Translations under genes and position numbers: made by a program
Part shown: piece by piece, positions 1-8,743 of the stretch
Position numbering within the stretch: position 1 is the stretch's first letter
How the letters are laid out: each line of letters begins with the position of its first letter
Origin: Bog-473 sp049513455
GTDB lineage: Bacteria > Actinomycetota > Acidimicrobiia > Acidimicrobiales > RAAP-2
Reading direction: 5' to 3'
Length of the DNA: 64,000 nt
Assembly: GCA_049513455.1 (NCBI GenBank)
Contig: JBEKWB010000003.1
Location: 45,715 to 109,714, forward strand
The notes under the pieces: model-generated
Seen by the model: only the letters and a program-made list of their open reading frames with translations
Told to the model about the DNA's origin: nothing
Database searches by the model: none

Positions 1-2095
1 CCGACGGCGCCGCGGCGGGCCCGCCGTCACGGACCCGGTTGAGCGCGCGCAGGAACCCGGTCGTCCCGGTATCGCCTCGCGCCTCGGAAAGTGTGCGCAC
101 CCCTCGGCGCCGCCAATTGGCGCCACCGGCCCCGGTACCGGGCCGGTTCTGCGGTTCGCGCTCCCCCCACAGATCCTCGAGATCGATCAGGACGAGGTCC
201 GCCGCGCCCGAGGCCAGATGGAGCAGGCATCCTCGCAGCGCCAGTGCGGGCCCGCCCCGCTCGTCACGTCCGTCGTCGACACCGAGTGCACGGAGCAGCG
301 CGGCGCGCCAGTGGGCCCGGCCGGTGCGTTCCGCCGCGGCGTCAATCGCCGAGGGCTGACCATTGCGCTCCTTCTCGTCGATGTCGTCCCCCGAGAAGTA
401 CGCCGGGAAGCGGGGCAGGTCATGGGTGCCCCACGAAGCCAGCACGCCGGTCGGAGCGGGTGGGAGCGGGTCCGCCACCGTCGATTCGAACTGGAGAACC
501 CACGAGCGCAGCATGCGATCATCGGCCATGCGGCGCCGCACCCCGTCGGGCACCGTACCCAGGTCCTCACCCACGACGACCGCCCCGGCCCGGTGGGCCT
601 CCAGGGCGACCACCGCATGGAGCTCGTCCGCCCGGTACGACACGTAGGCACCATGGCGGGCGTCGAAGCCCTCCGGGATCCAGTACAGCCGTTGCAGTCC
701 CATGATGTGATCGACCCGCAGGTAGGCGGCGTGGCGGAAGGCCCGCCGGAGCACGCCGATGAAGTAGTGGTACCCGTCGTCCCGTATCCGCTCGGGGTGC
801 AGGGGGGGGAACGCCCAATCCTGGCCGCCCGAGTAGAAGAGGTCGGGGGGCGCTCCCCCGTGCACTCCCCGCACGAAGGCGCCGGGCGCCCAGACGGGGT
901 CGAAGCCGTCGGGATGGACGCCGATGGGGAGGTCGGCGTAGAGCGGGACCGCCGATGCGGCGGTCGTGAGCTGCTGTGCCGCCACCCACTGCGCGTAGAG
1001 GTGGTACCCGAGCGTGGGCTCGGAGTCCGGGTCCTCCGGCTGCGAGTGGGCGTGCACTCCCGACCGATGCCCGAGCCGGTCGCCCGCGGCCCGGAAGCGC
1101 GCATAGGCCAGCAGCTCCGGGTGCCCGTCGACCCAGGCGCAGAACGCATCGCGGCGCGCCGAGGGGCCGACGAGCAGCGCCTCGGCCATGGGGGCCAGGA
1201 CCTGGCGGCGCAGGAGCGAGACCGTCTCGTAGTCCACCAGTGTCGATCGGTGGGCGGAGGAGAGCCGACGCCGGAACTCGTCGGCACCGAGCAACCGCCG
1301 CGCCTCGGGTGCCGCCGCGAGCTCCGGGAGGACCGTCGGATCGACGAAGACCTCGTTGTAGGCGAGGCGGCTCACGGGAAGATAGGGGCTCGGGTCCGCC
1401 GGCGGATCCAAAAAGGCGGGATAGAGAGGCAGGGCACCCAGCATCGAGGCGCCCATCTCCGCCACCCACTCCCCCAGCTCGGCCATGTCCGGGTAGCTGC
1501 CGACCCCCCAATCGCGCTCGGTCCGCAAGGCGTGCAGGGGGAGGAACAGGCCCCAGCCACGCGAGGCCGGGGGACAGCGGGGGGCCGCGATCAGCAACGC
1601 CGAGGCCCGCGCGCCGGGCCATTCCACAATGAGCCGGTGGTAACCGGGCCCGATCGGCCCCGTGCCCTCCTGGTCGAGCCCGAACCGGTAACGATTACCG
1701 GGCGTCCCGCCGACCTCGCGGATGGCGTGCATGCTGGTGATGGTGTCGGTCAAGCGTTGGCGCCGCACCTGGCCGTCCTCCAGCGCCACGGTGCACCAGA
1801 CATCCCGGGGATGTACGCGGTCCGGCAACGTCACCTCGGCCGAGGAGGCTCTCCCGACGCGGTGCACCAGAACGGGCTCGAGCGGGTCACGCCCCTCGGC
1901 CCACCGGCGCTCCGCGAGGGCGTCGGCGACGTCGGCGCCCGAGGCGACCGGGGCCCCGAGGGCCGCCAGAACGGCCAGGATGACCGCGTCCTCGGCCCGG
2001 TGCACCCGCCCGTCCGTACCCACGAACGATGGCTGCACGCCATAGCGTCCGGCCAGCTCCGTCAGCCCGGGCAGCGGAGGGGACGAGGGGCTCAC
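1..2095 (-). CDS. malQ: 4-alpha-glucanotransferase (amylomaltase), 3' end beyond the window
   Basis: This GH77 disproportionating enzyme transfers maltodextrin segments between alpha-1,4-glucans. About 698 codons are visible and the frame is still open at base 1, so only a short C-terminal tail can be missing (the family is about 700-730 aa). Visible motifs are RVDHIMGLQRLYWIPEG near residue 460 (nucleophile Asp), GEDLGTVPDGVRRRM near 512 (acid/base Glu) and THDLPRFPAYF near 555. The start is GTG at 2095. Its GTGA overlaps the TGA of the trehalose synthase-maltokinase gene by 4 bases, so translation is probably coupled. It is third in a minus-strand operon after glgE and treS-mak. This suggests it processes the glucan or maltose made or consumed by those enzymes; that role is inferred from context. 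Confidence 0.93.
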   Translation of the reverse strand, partial: MSPSSPPLPGLTELAGRYGVQPSFVGTDGRVHRAEDAVILAVLAALGAPVASGADVADALAERRWAEGRDPLEPVLVHRVGRASSAEVTLPDRVHPRDVWCTVALEDGQVRRQRLTDTITSMHAIREVGGTPGNRYRFGLDQEGTGPIGPGYHRLIVEWPGARASALLIAAPRCPPASRGWGLFLPLHALRTERDWGVGSYPDMAELGEWVAEMGASMLGALPLYPAFLDPPADPSPYLPVSRLAYNEVFVDPTVLPELAAAPEARRLLGADEFRRRLSSAHRSTLVDYETVSLLRRQVLAPMAEALLVGPSARRDAFCAWVDGHPELLAYARFRAAGDRLGHRSGVHAHSQPEDPDSEPTLGYHLYAQWVAAQQLTTAASAVPLYADLPIGVHPDGFDPVWAPGAFVRGVHGGAPPDLFYSGGQDWAFPPLHPERIRDDGYHYFIGVLRRAFRHAAYLRVDHIMGLQRLYWIPEGFDARHGAYVSYRADELHAVVALEAHRAGAVVVGEDLGTVPDGVRRRMADDRMLRSWVLQFESTVADPLPPAPTGVLASWGTHDLPRFPAYFSGDDIDEKERNGQPSAIDAAAERTGRAHWRAALLRALGVDDGRDERGGPALALRGCLLHLASGAADLVLIDLEDLWGEREPQNRPGTGAGGANWRRRGVRTLSEARGDTGTTGFLRALNRVRDGGPAAAPS

Positions 2096-5000
2096 TGGGA
2101 CGTGTCCAGGATTTCCAGGATTCCCCGGGCCGGGATGTCCACCCACTCCGGTCGACTGTTGGCCTCGTACCCGAGTTCGTAGATCGACTTCTCGAGCAGG
2201 AAGAAGTCGAACAGCTGTCTCAGCTGGTCCAGGTCGTCCGGCAGGAATTCCGCCGGCCCCGCCACGTCCAGGTACGAGTCCAGGAACGTGCCGGAGATCC
2301 ACCGGTGCCAGAACGTGACCCACGCATCGATCATCGCCCGGTCGACCGAGGCCATCGACGTGCCCAGGTCACGGGTCAGTCGGAGCGCCGCGGTCGTGCC
2401 GGCATAGTGGAACGAGCGCACCATGCCGGCCAGGTCGACGACCGCGGGCCGCTTCAGCCGCCGCTGACCGAGCGAGCGACTTGGCTCACCCTCGAAGTCG
2501 ATGATGACGAAGTCCTTTCCGGTCCAGAGCACCTGGCCCAGGTGGAAGTCACCATGACAGCGGATCCGCTCGGCGGTGATGCCGAGCATGCTCAGCTTGC
2601 GCATGCGCGCGATGATCTCGTTCTCCCGCGCCAGGACCTGCTCCACGTAGGCGGACGGGACATGGAGCGCCCGCACATCGTGAAAGACCTTGCGGGTGAG
2701 GCTGCGGGCGCCGTGGTAGAGCGCCTGGCGGTCCAGCGCGGTCAGGGGTTCGGGGGCGAAGTCGGGGTCACGGTGGTCCGACGTCAGCGCCAGGTGGAGC
2801 TGGGCGGTCCGCCGACCGAGAAGCGACGCCCACTCGAGGTGCGCGCCGACGAGGAGGTGACCCGGCTCGAGCTCACTCCGCTCGCGGGTGAAGAGGCTGC
2901 GCGACGGGGTCAGGCGGAGCTCCGCATCCTGGCGATGCGCCAGCGCCTCCTCGAAGCTGTGGATGAGCGCGTCCACGACGTAATTCCACCCGTCGTCCTC
3001 GTTGGAGATGAACTCCTCGAGCACCGCCACGGTCGTGGGCAGCACGCCCGGCGTATCGGGCCGGTATTCGACACTTCCCCCGCTCAGCGGCGCGTAGGGA
3101 AAACGAGCTCGCTCGCTCAAGAACCGCCCGACCTCGACTCCGGGGTTGATCCCCTCCTCGAAACGGCGGATGAACTTGATGATCGCCCGGTCCCCGAGCA
3201 GGACCGAGCTGTTCGACTGCTCGGCGGAGAGGGGCACGGGTGTGTAGTCCTCGGCAAGGAACTCGTCGAATTGGCGGAGGGAGGGCGACGGCAGCCCGAG
3301 CAGCTTCCCACCCGTTCCCCCGACGGTACGACGTCGGGCGAGAAGTTCCACCATCATTTTGGTGAACGCCGGCTCGAAAATGGCGTCGTACACCACGCCG
3401 TTGTCACCACCCGCCTTCAGCTCGGCCACGACGGCGTCGGCATGCCACTTCTTCAACTCTTCCGCCTCGGTCCCGGTGGCAAAGGCGAGCGGCAGCGCGT
3501 AGCGCTCGGGGCTCCCATGGTCCAGTTCGGCCTGCACGATGAGGAGATGGGCCACGGTCTCCGACCTCCGGCCCGGAACGGCCGGGAGCGGTACGGAGTC
3601 CATCAGGCGCGCCGCCGTGATCGCGCGTGCCTTCTGGACGAACCATCTTCGTTTAGCGAGATACGCCGGAAGGAACGACTCGAACTCACGGAGCGCAGTC
3701 CCGCTGAAGAGCTCCTCCCACTCACCATCGACGACGAACGACTGCCGTAACGGCACCGCCTCGTCCGGCTCGGACTCGAGCGAGAACCAGTAGAAGCCGT
3801 GGGGGCCCAGTGTGATGAAGTAAGGAAGATCCCCGACGGAGGGGAACTCCGAGTTCCCGAAGAGCTCGATGGGGGTCGCGCCACGGAACTCGGACAGATC
3901 GAGCTCCACGCACTGCACGTTGCGCGACAAGTTGACGACGACCAGAATCCGCTCGTTCTCGAACCGCCGGATGAAGGCGAACACCTTGCGGTTGTCCGGG
4001 CGCAGAACCTCGAGGGTGCCGCGGCCGAAGGCCTGGTAGCGCTGGCGCAGCGCGATCAGCCGTTTCATCCACCACAGCAGCGAGTTGGAGTTCTCCTGCT
4101 GCGCCTCGACGTTCACCGCTTGTGCGTGGTACTCCGGGTCGATGATGACCGGAAGGTAGAGCCGCTGGGGATTGGCGGCGGAGAAGCCGGCGTTGCGGTC
4201 GCTGTTCCACTGCATGGGGGTGCGGACGGCATTGCGGTCGCCCAGGTAGATGTTGTCGCCCATGCCTATTTCGTCGCCGTAGTAGATGATCGGGGTGCCC
4301 GGCATGGAGAACAACAACCCGTTCATCATCTCCATCAGCTTGCGGTCGTTGCCCAGCAGTGGGGCCAACCGGCGGCGGATGCCGACGTTCACCCGGGCCT
4401 GTGGATCCTGCGCGTAGGCGCGGTACATGTAGTCCCGCTCCTCATCGGTGACCATTTCCAGCGTCAGTTCGTCGTGGTTGCGGAGGAACAGGGCCCACTG
4501 GCATTCGGGAGGGGTGGCGGGCGTCTCCGCCAGGATGTCCACCATGGGGAACCGATCTTCCTGGCGGGCCGCCATGAACATGCGAGGCATGAGGGGGAAG
4601 TGGAAGGCCATGTGGCACGTGTCCCCCCGGCCCATGTACGCCACGGCATCCTCGGGCCACTGATTGGCCTCGGCCAGCAGCATCCGATCCTCGAAGTGAC
4701 TGTCGACGTGGGCGCGGAGCTCCCGCAGAAAAGCGAAGGTCTCCGGAAGGTTCTCGCACGTCGTCCCCTCGCGGGCATAGAGGTACGGCACGGCATCGAG
4801 ACGGAGGCCGTCGACGCCCATCGACAGCCAGAAGTCCACCACGTCGAGCATCGCTTGGCGCACGCTCGGGCTGTCGTAGTTGAGGCTGGGCTGGTGCGAG
4901 TAGAAGCGGTGCCAGAAGTAGGCCTGGGCGACGGGGTCGAACGACCAGTTGGACGCCTCGAAGTCCTTGAAGATGATCCGGGCCCCCGAGAAGCGGTCCG

Positions 5001-5457
5001 GGGTGTCGCTCCAGACATAGAAATCGCGGTGCACCGACCCGGGCTTGGCCAGCCGTGCCCGCTGGAACCAGGGGTGCTCGTCGGACGTGTGCGCCAGCAC
5101 CAGCTCCGTGATGACCCGCATGCCGCGCCGATGCGCTTCGCGCAGGAACAGACGGAAGTCACGGAGCGAACCGTACGACGGGTGCACCCGCCGGTAGTCC
5201 GAAATGTCATACCCGTCGTCGCGGAGCGGGGAGGGGTAGAACGGCAGGAGCCACAGCGCGGTGACGCCGAGCTCCTGGAGGTAGTCGAGCTTCTCGATGA
5301 GACCGCGGAAGTCCCCCACGCCGTCGCCGTTGCCGTCATGAAAGGCACGGACGTGGACCTCGTAGATGACCGCGTCCTTGTACCAGCCGCTCGACACCGG
5401 TGCGTGCACCACGTTGTCGGCGAGTTCGGACACCGTCCGGAGCCCGATGGCGGTCAC
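2092..5457 (-). CDS. treS: trehalose synthase / maltokinase fusion protein (TreS-Pep2)
   Basis: This 1121-aa two-domain protein has an N-terminal GH13 trehalose synthase (about residues 20-560) that interconverts maltose and trehalose. Its C-terminal maltokinase (about 600-1121) makes maltose 1-phosphate with ATP. Catalytic TreS motifs are GLRLDAVPYLYAREG (Asp near 217), LLAEANQWPEDAV (Glu near 260) and FLRNHDELTLEMV (Asp near 329). The kinase part shows the phosphotransferase signature RCHGDFHLGQVLW (near 967) and VIIDFEGEPSRS (near 984). Separate TreS and Pep2 form a complex in mycobacteria; here they are one chain, a known arrangement. The ATG start overlaps the glgE stop by 4 bases (ATGA), and the stop overlaps the malQ start by 4. 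The product feeds GlgE, encoded just upstream. Confidence 0.96.
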   Translation of the reverse strand: MTAIGLRTVSELADNVVHAPVSSGWYKDAVIYEVHVRAFHDGNGDGVGDFRGLIEKLDYLQELGVTALWLLPFYPSPLRDDGYDISDYRRVHPSYGSLRDFRLFLREAHRRGMRVITELVLAHTSDEHPWFQRARLAKPGSVHRDFYVWSDTPDRFSGARIIFKDFEASNWSFDPVAQAYFWHRFYSHQPSLNYDSPSVRQAMLDVVDFWLSMGVDGLRLDAVPYLYAREGTTCENLPETFAFLRELRAHVDSHFEDRMLLAEANQWPEDAVAYMGRGDTCHMAFHFPLMPRMFMAARQEDRFPMVDILAETPATPPECQWALFLRNHDELTLEMVTDEERDYMYRAYAQDPQARVNVGIRRRLAPLLGNDRKLMEMMNGLLFSMPGTPIIYYGDEIGMGDNIYLGDRNAVRTPMQWNSDRNAGFSAANPQRLYLPVIIDPEYHAQAVNVEAQQENSNSLLWWMKRLIALRQRYQAFGRGTLEVLRPDNRKVFAFIRRFENERILVVVNLSRNVQCVELDLSEFRGATPIELFGNSEFPSVGDLPYFITLGPHGFYWFSLESEPDEAVPLRQSFVVDGEWEELFSGTALREFESFLPAYLAKRRWFVQKARAITAARLMDSVPLPAVPGRRSETVAHLLIVQAELDHGSPERYALPLAFATGTEAEELKKWHADAVVAELKAGGDNGVVYDAIFEPAFTKMMVELLARRRTVGGTGGKLLGLPSPSLRQFDEFLAEDYTPVPLSAEQSNSSVLLGDRAIIKFIRRFEEGINPGVEVGRFLSERARFPYAPLSGGSVEYRPDTPGVLPTTVAVLEEFISNEDDGWNYVVDALIHSFEEALAHRQDAELRLTPSRSLFTRERSELEPGHLLVGAHLEWASLLGRRTAQLHLALTSDHRDPDFAPEPLTALDRQALYHGARSLTRKVFHDVRALHVPSAYVEQVLARENEIIARMRKLSMLGITAERIRCHGDFHLGQVLWTGKDFVIIDFEGEPSRSLGQRRLKRPAVVDLAGMVRSFHYAGTTAALRLTRDLGTSMASVDRAMIDAWVTFWHRWISGTFLDSYLDVAGPAEFLPDDLDQLRQLFDFFLLEKSIYELGYEANSRPEWVDIPARGILEILDTSQ

Positions 5458-7544
5458 GCGAACTCTCCCACCCCGGCGGGGGCGGCCGGCTGCTCAACGG
5501 TGAAGAGGTGTGCCGCCAGGCCGGCGGGGTCGAGCATGACGAAATTGTGGGGCCCTTCCCACTGGTATTGGGCACCCGTGAGGAGATCGTGCATGACGTA
5601 GGGCCGCGCGGGATCAACGCCGAGGGCCTCGAGGTCGAGATCCACCCAGCCGGATTGCACGGCCAGATGATCGAGGCTGACGATGGTCACGATCGCATCG
5701 CGGCCCGGCGCGCCGGCCGACCGCTCCGCAGCCGGGACCTCCCGGACCTTCGAGTAGGCGATGATCCGCTCGTTGTCGATGTGGTGGAATTGCAGGGTGT
5801 CGTTGAACTGCAGGGCCCGATGGTCCCTCCGGATTTTGTTCACCCGGGCGATGAACTCAGAGAGGCTGTCCGGCCGGGCCAGGTCCCACCAGCGGATCTC
5901 GTACTTCTCCGAGTGGGCGTACTCCTCGGAGCCGGGTGAGCGGGGGGTGTGCTCCTGCAGCTCGAAGGCCGGCCCGTAAATCCCGTAGTTGGCGCTCAAC
6001 GTGGCGGCGAGCACCAGGCGGGAGAGGAAGGTCGAACGCCCGCCGCTCTGGAGCTCCTCGGTCAAGATGTCGGGCGTGTTCGGCCAGAAGTTCGGACGGA
6101 AGTAGTCGGCGACATCGGTCTTGGTGAGCTCGTCCAGGTAGCTCTCGAGCTCCCATTTCGTGTTGCGCCAGGTGAAGTAGGTGTAGGACTGGGTGAATCC
6201 CAGCTTGGCCAGCTGCTCCATCACCCGGGGTCGGGTGAAGGACTCGGACAGGAAGATGACCTCGGGGTTCTCCGCCTTGACGAGGCGAATCAGCCATTCC
6301 CAGAACGCGAAGGGCTTGGTGTGGGGGTTGTCCACCCGGAACACCCTCACCCCCTGGACGATCCAGAAACGCACGACCTCGAGGAGCTCCGTCCACAACG
6401 CCTGCCAGTCCGACGTCTCGAAGTCGAGCGGGTAGATGTCCTCGTAGCGTTTGGGCGGGTTCTCGGCGTAGCGGATCGACCCGTCGGGGAGATGCCGGAA
6501 CCACGCCGGATGCTCGGTCACCCACGGATGGTCGGGCGAGGCCTGGAAGGCCAGATCGAGGGCCACTTCGATGCCCCGGGCCGCCGCGGCGGTCACCAGG
6601 TCCCGAAACTCCTCCAGGGTGCCCAGATCGGGATGGACCGCGGTGTGCCCACCTTCGAAGGCGCCGATGGCCCACGGACTGCCGGGATCCCCCTCGGCGA
6701 CATTCGTGGCGCCGTCGCGGCCCTTGCGTCCCGTCCGGCCGATGGGGTGAATAGGTGGCAGGTAAAGGACGTCGAACCCCATGTGGGCCACGTAGGGCAG
6801 CTTCGCCCGGACGTCGGCGAACGTGCCGTGGCGCAGTGGCTCCGGCGAGGCCGAGCGCGGGAACATCTCGTACCACGCGCTGAAGCGAGCCTTCTCCCGG
6901 TCGACCGCCACCGTGAAGACCTCCGACGTCATCGACCGGTCAGGGTCTTCGCACCGGCGCATGAGGTGCGCCAGCTGATCGGAGAAGACGAGCTCGCCCA
7001 GCGTGGAGGCGCCCGACCACGCGGTGATCTCGTCGGAGACTCCACCGGCCAGGCCCTGGGCGGCCGACCAGAGGTCCGCGGCGGCGAGGGAGAGCACACG
7101 GCGGTCAGCCGCCTCGGCCCGCTGCGCCCCGGCATCGACCAGTTCGGCTCCGACGAGCAACTCGACCGCAACGTCTTGACCCGCCTCCGTCCGGGCCCGA
7201 AGATCGCGGCACCAGGTCGTGAACGGGTCCACCCTGGCTTCGATGAGAAACCGGTGCTGACCCATCGACCGCACGTCGAACCGGGCGCGCCAGCGATCGT
7301 TGACGAGAGGCTCCATGGAGACCGAGGACCACACGAGATCGTCGTCGTGGCGGTACCGGACGTCGCAGGTGAGCACGTCGTGCCCGTCGGCGATCACATC
7401 TGCCTCCACGGTCACCGTGTCCCCGACCGCCGCCTTGGCCGGGCGCCGCCCGCCGTCCACCAGCGGTCGGACCGCCTGGATCACGGGCCGCACCTGCTGC
7501 GAGGGGGGCAGCGGAGAGCGCACGGCCTTCAGGCTTGTCGCCAT
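5454..7544 (-). CDS. glgE: alpha-1,4-glucan:maltose-1-phosphate maltosyltransferase
   Basis: GlgE (GH13_3) extends alpha-1,4-glucans with maltosyl units from maltose 1-phosphate, the product of the adjacent maltokinase. The 696-aa length is typical. An N-terminal beta-sandwich (about 20-130) precedes the barrel. Motifs are VLYLPPIHPIGRTGRKG, VFRVDNPHTKPFAFWEW (nucleophile Asp near 403), IFLSESFTRPRVM (acid/base Glu near 433) and YFRPNFWPNTPDIL. The ATG at 7544 has a GAGAGGTGG ribosome site about 9 bases upstream. It is the first gene of the glgE-treS-mak-malQ operon. No branching enzyme gene (glgB), its usual partner, lies in this window. A weak promoter pair TTGTGA-15-TAAGAC lies about 30 bases upstream. 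Confidence 0.96.
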   Translation of the reverse strand: MATSLKAVRSPLPPSQQVRPVIQAVRPLVDGGRRPAKAAVGDTVTVEADVIADGHDVLTCDVRYRHDDDLVWSSVSMEPLVNDRWRARFDVRSMGQHRFLIEARVDPFTTWCRDLRARTEAGQDVAVELLVGAELVDAGAQRAEAADRRVLSLAAADLWSAAQGLAGGVSDEITAWSGASTLGELVFSDQLAHLMRRCEDPDRSMTSEVFTVAVDREKARFSAWYEMFPRSASPEPLRHGTFADVRAKLPYVAHMGFDVLYLPPIHPIGRTGRKGRDGATNVAEGDPGSPWAIGAFEGGHTAVHPDLGTLEEFRDLVTAAAARGIEVALDLAFQASPDHPWVTEHPAWFRHLPDGSIRYAENPPKRYEDIYPLDFETSDWQALWTELLEVVRFWIVQGVRVFRVDNPHTKPFAFWEWLIRLVKAENPEVIFLSESFTRPRVMEQLAKLGFTQSYTYFTWRNTKWELESYLDELTKTDVADYFRPNFWPNTPDILTEELQSGGRSTFLSRLVLAATLSANYGIYGPAFELQEHTPRSPGSEEYAHSEKYEIRWWDLARPDSLSEFIARVNKIRRDHRALQFNDTLQFHHIDNERIIAYSKVREVPAAERSAGAPGRDAIVTIVSLDHLAVQSGWVDLDLEALGVDPARPYVMHDLLTGAQYQWEGPHNFVMLDPAGLAAHLFTVEQPAAPAGVGEFA

Positions 7545-8145
7545 ACGTCGGATACCACCTCTCTCGTCAGGGTCTTACCCGATCGATATCGCTCACAAAC
7601 GAGAGCAACCGGCAACCGGTCTCCCGAACGCGGCCGCACGACCGGGACCCGATGGGGGCGTCCTGCCCCCCCGTGGCGGACCATACGTACCGCTCTCATC
7701 GTACCGGCGTCACCCGACCGCCCGGCGCAGATTGGGGCTCCCCCCGACATCCTCCCCGTGAACTTCCGGTGACGAATCCGGTTCGAGACGGCGGCCACCG
7801 GACCTGGCGCCCTGTCACCAACCGTAAGAGGCATTCGTTTCCGTCACTTCCCTACTCGGGGCCGACCACTTCGCACTCCCGCGCCCCCGGACCGCTGGTA
7901 AGGGGGAACGACACTCTGCGCACGCAGCCGTGAGCCTCCCGCAATCTTACGGGCCGCCACTCGCAGATACAGGGAACTACAGCCCGAATACCGAATGTTG
8001 ACGCGTTGTTGTGCTTCCGTCGTGCGTGGAGTGCCCACGGCGCAGGGAAGGCGGGAGCCCGCGCACGGCACGGAACTTTTCTCCGCGACGGACCTGGAAA
8101 TCCGCCGCCGGATTCGTTACGATGACCGAGCCGTACCGAGCGAAG
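7545..8145. other. non-coding interval between glgE and the leader-peptide locus
   Basis: About 600 bases without a convincing gene. Short open frames exist on both strands, but none has a ribosome site or recognisable protein. The part next to 7545 should hold the glgE operon promoter. The part next to 8145 should hold the plus-strand promoter of the leader locus: a TACGAT box at 8118-8123 is a possible -10, without a clear -35. Confidence 0.5.
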
Positions 8146-8160
8146 AAGGAGGTGCCCACG

Positions 8161-8223
8161 TTGAAGAACAAGTTGATGACGCGAATGTCCGTGTGCGCCG
8201 CCCCGCTCGGTTTGTGCATCTGA
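8161..8223 (+). CDS. putative 20-aa leader peptide
   Basis: This is a TTG-initiated 20-codon ORF. AAGGAGGTG at 8146-8154 matches the anti-Shine-Dalgarno sequence perfectly and sits at ideal spacing, which argues strongly that it is translated. The peptide starts MKNKLMTRMS and ends VCAAPLGLCI, with two Cys codons near the end. It stops 228 bases before the next gene (8452), with several hairpins between. CACCTCC at 8258-8264 is complementary to GGAGGTG at 8148-8154, so the initiation site could be sequestered. The layout resembles ribosome-mediated attenuators. I do not recognise the peptide and cannot name a ligand. Confidence 0.5.
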   Translation: MKNKLMTRMSVCAAPLGLCI

Positions 8224-8226
8224 CCC

Positions 8227-8341
8227 CGCCGATCACTTCGGCGTCGGGTCGGTAACCCACCTCCCCTGCGGGGCCGGCGCACCGGCATCTCCCGGTTCGG
8301 CTACTTCCGGTCGACATCGTTCGTGGACCCCGCAAGGGTCC
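8227..8341 (+). promoter_or_regulatory. structured leader RNA downstream of the 20-codon ORF
   Basis: Two clear hairpins bracket this stretch: CGCCGA/TCGGCG (8227-8232 with 8238-8243, 5-nt loop) and GGACCC/GGGTCC (8325-8330 with 8336-8341, loop CGCAA). Between them are CCCC-TG-CGGGG and CCGGCGCACCGG. The CACCTCC at 8258-8264 can pair with the leader ORF's ribosome site. There is no U-tract, so a simple intrinsic terminator is not supported. A cis-regulatory RNA acting on the gene at 8452 is inferred. Confidence 0.35.
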
Positions 8342-8365
8342 CGCCCGTGCCGCCGCACGTCCCTC

Positions 8366-8440
8366 TTCACCACGGCGCCTTTCACCACGGCGCCTTTCAC
8401 CACGGCGCCTTTCACCACGGCGCCTTTCACCACAAGGCCT
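8366..8440 (+). repeat. five 15-bp tandem repeats upstream of a ribosome site
   Basis: The unit TTCACCACGGCGCCT is repeated four times exactly (8366-8425), followed by one variant, TTCACCACAAGGCCT (8426-8440). Each perfect unit holds the palindrome GGCGCC. The array ends immediately before CAGGAG, the ribosome site of the 74-aa gene. Because 15 is divisible by 3, copy-number change would keep any reading frame. Read in frame with the downstream gene it would give HHGAF repeats, but no supported start lies upstream. Confidence 0.95.
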
Positions 8441-8451
8441 CAGGAGTAACC

Positions 8452-8676
8452 ATGCACCCCTACTTTGCCCAAGAGCTCGCTCGCGCGCGACGGGCGGAAC
8501 TGCTCGGACCGCAGCAGTTCCGACATAGCAAGAGATCGACCACCGCGGCCCACGTACACAGGGCCTCGCCGACCGTACGCGCCCGTCAGGCGTTGGGCCG
8601 GGCGCTCGTCGCACTCGGTACTCGACTTCTCCGGGGCGGCCCGGGTCCCGTCGAGCTGTTCACGACCCGGAGATGA
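8452..8676 (+). CDS. small basic protein of unknown function
   Basis: This 74-aa protein starts MHPYFAQELARARRAELLG and is rich in Arg and Ala. The N-terminal MHPxxxxxLAxxRxxxL pattern recalls short uncharacterised actinobacterial proteins that begin the same way; I make this comparison from memory. The ATG was chosen because CAGGAG lies 6 bases upstream. A longer frame from GTG at 8323 would translate the 15-bp repeat array but has no ribosome site. It has no membrane segment or signal peptide. It lies downstream of the leader ORF and structured RNA, so it is probably the regulated gene of that unit. It converges with the MFS gene at 8744. Confidence 0.6.
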   Translation: MHPYFAQELARARRAELLGPQQFRHSKRSTTAAHVHRASPTVRARQALGRALVALGTRLLRGGPGPVELFTTRR

Positions 8677-8743
8677 CCGGGCCGTGCCAGGCGGTTTCGC
8701 CACCCGGTTGCGGCTGCCCGGCCCAAAGGGGCCATGGGCGCGC

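Noticed and set aside
218..2182. 654-codon plus-strand open frame opposite malQ
   Set aside because: It is antisense to a clear GH77 gene, has no recognisable domain and an Arg/Gly/Pro-rich composition typical of high-GC shadow frames.
3799..5601. 600-codon plus-strand open frame opposite treS-mak
   Set aside because: Shadow of the trehalose synthase gene; low-complexity His/Val/Arg composition and no ribosome site.
5949..7772. 607-codon plus-strand open frame opposite glgE
   Set aside because: Antisense to all glgE catalytic motifs; no family resemblance.
8323..8676. 117-aa reading of the 74-aa gene that translates HHGAF repeats
   Set aside because: The GTG at 8323 has no ribosome site and lies within a hairpin, while ATG 8452 has CAGGAG at good spacing.
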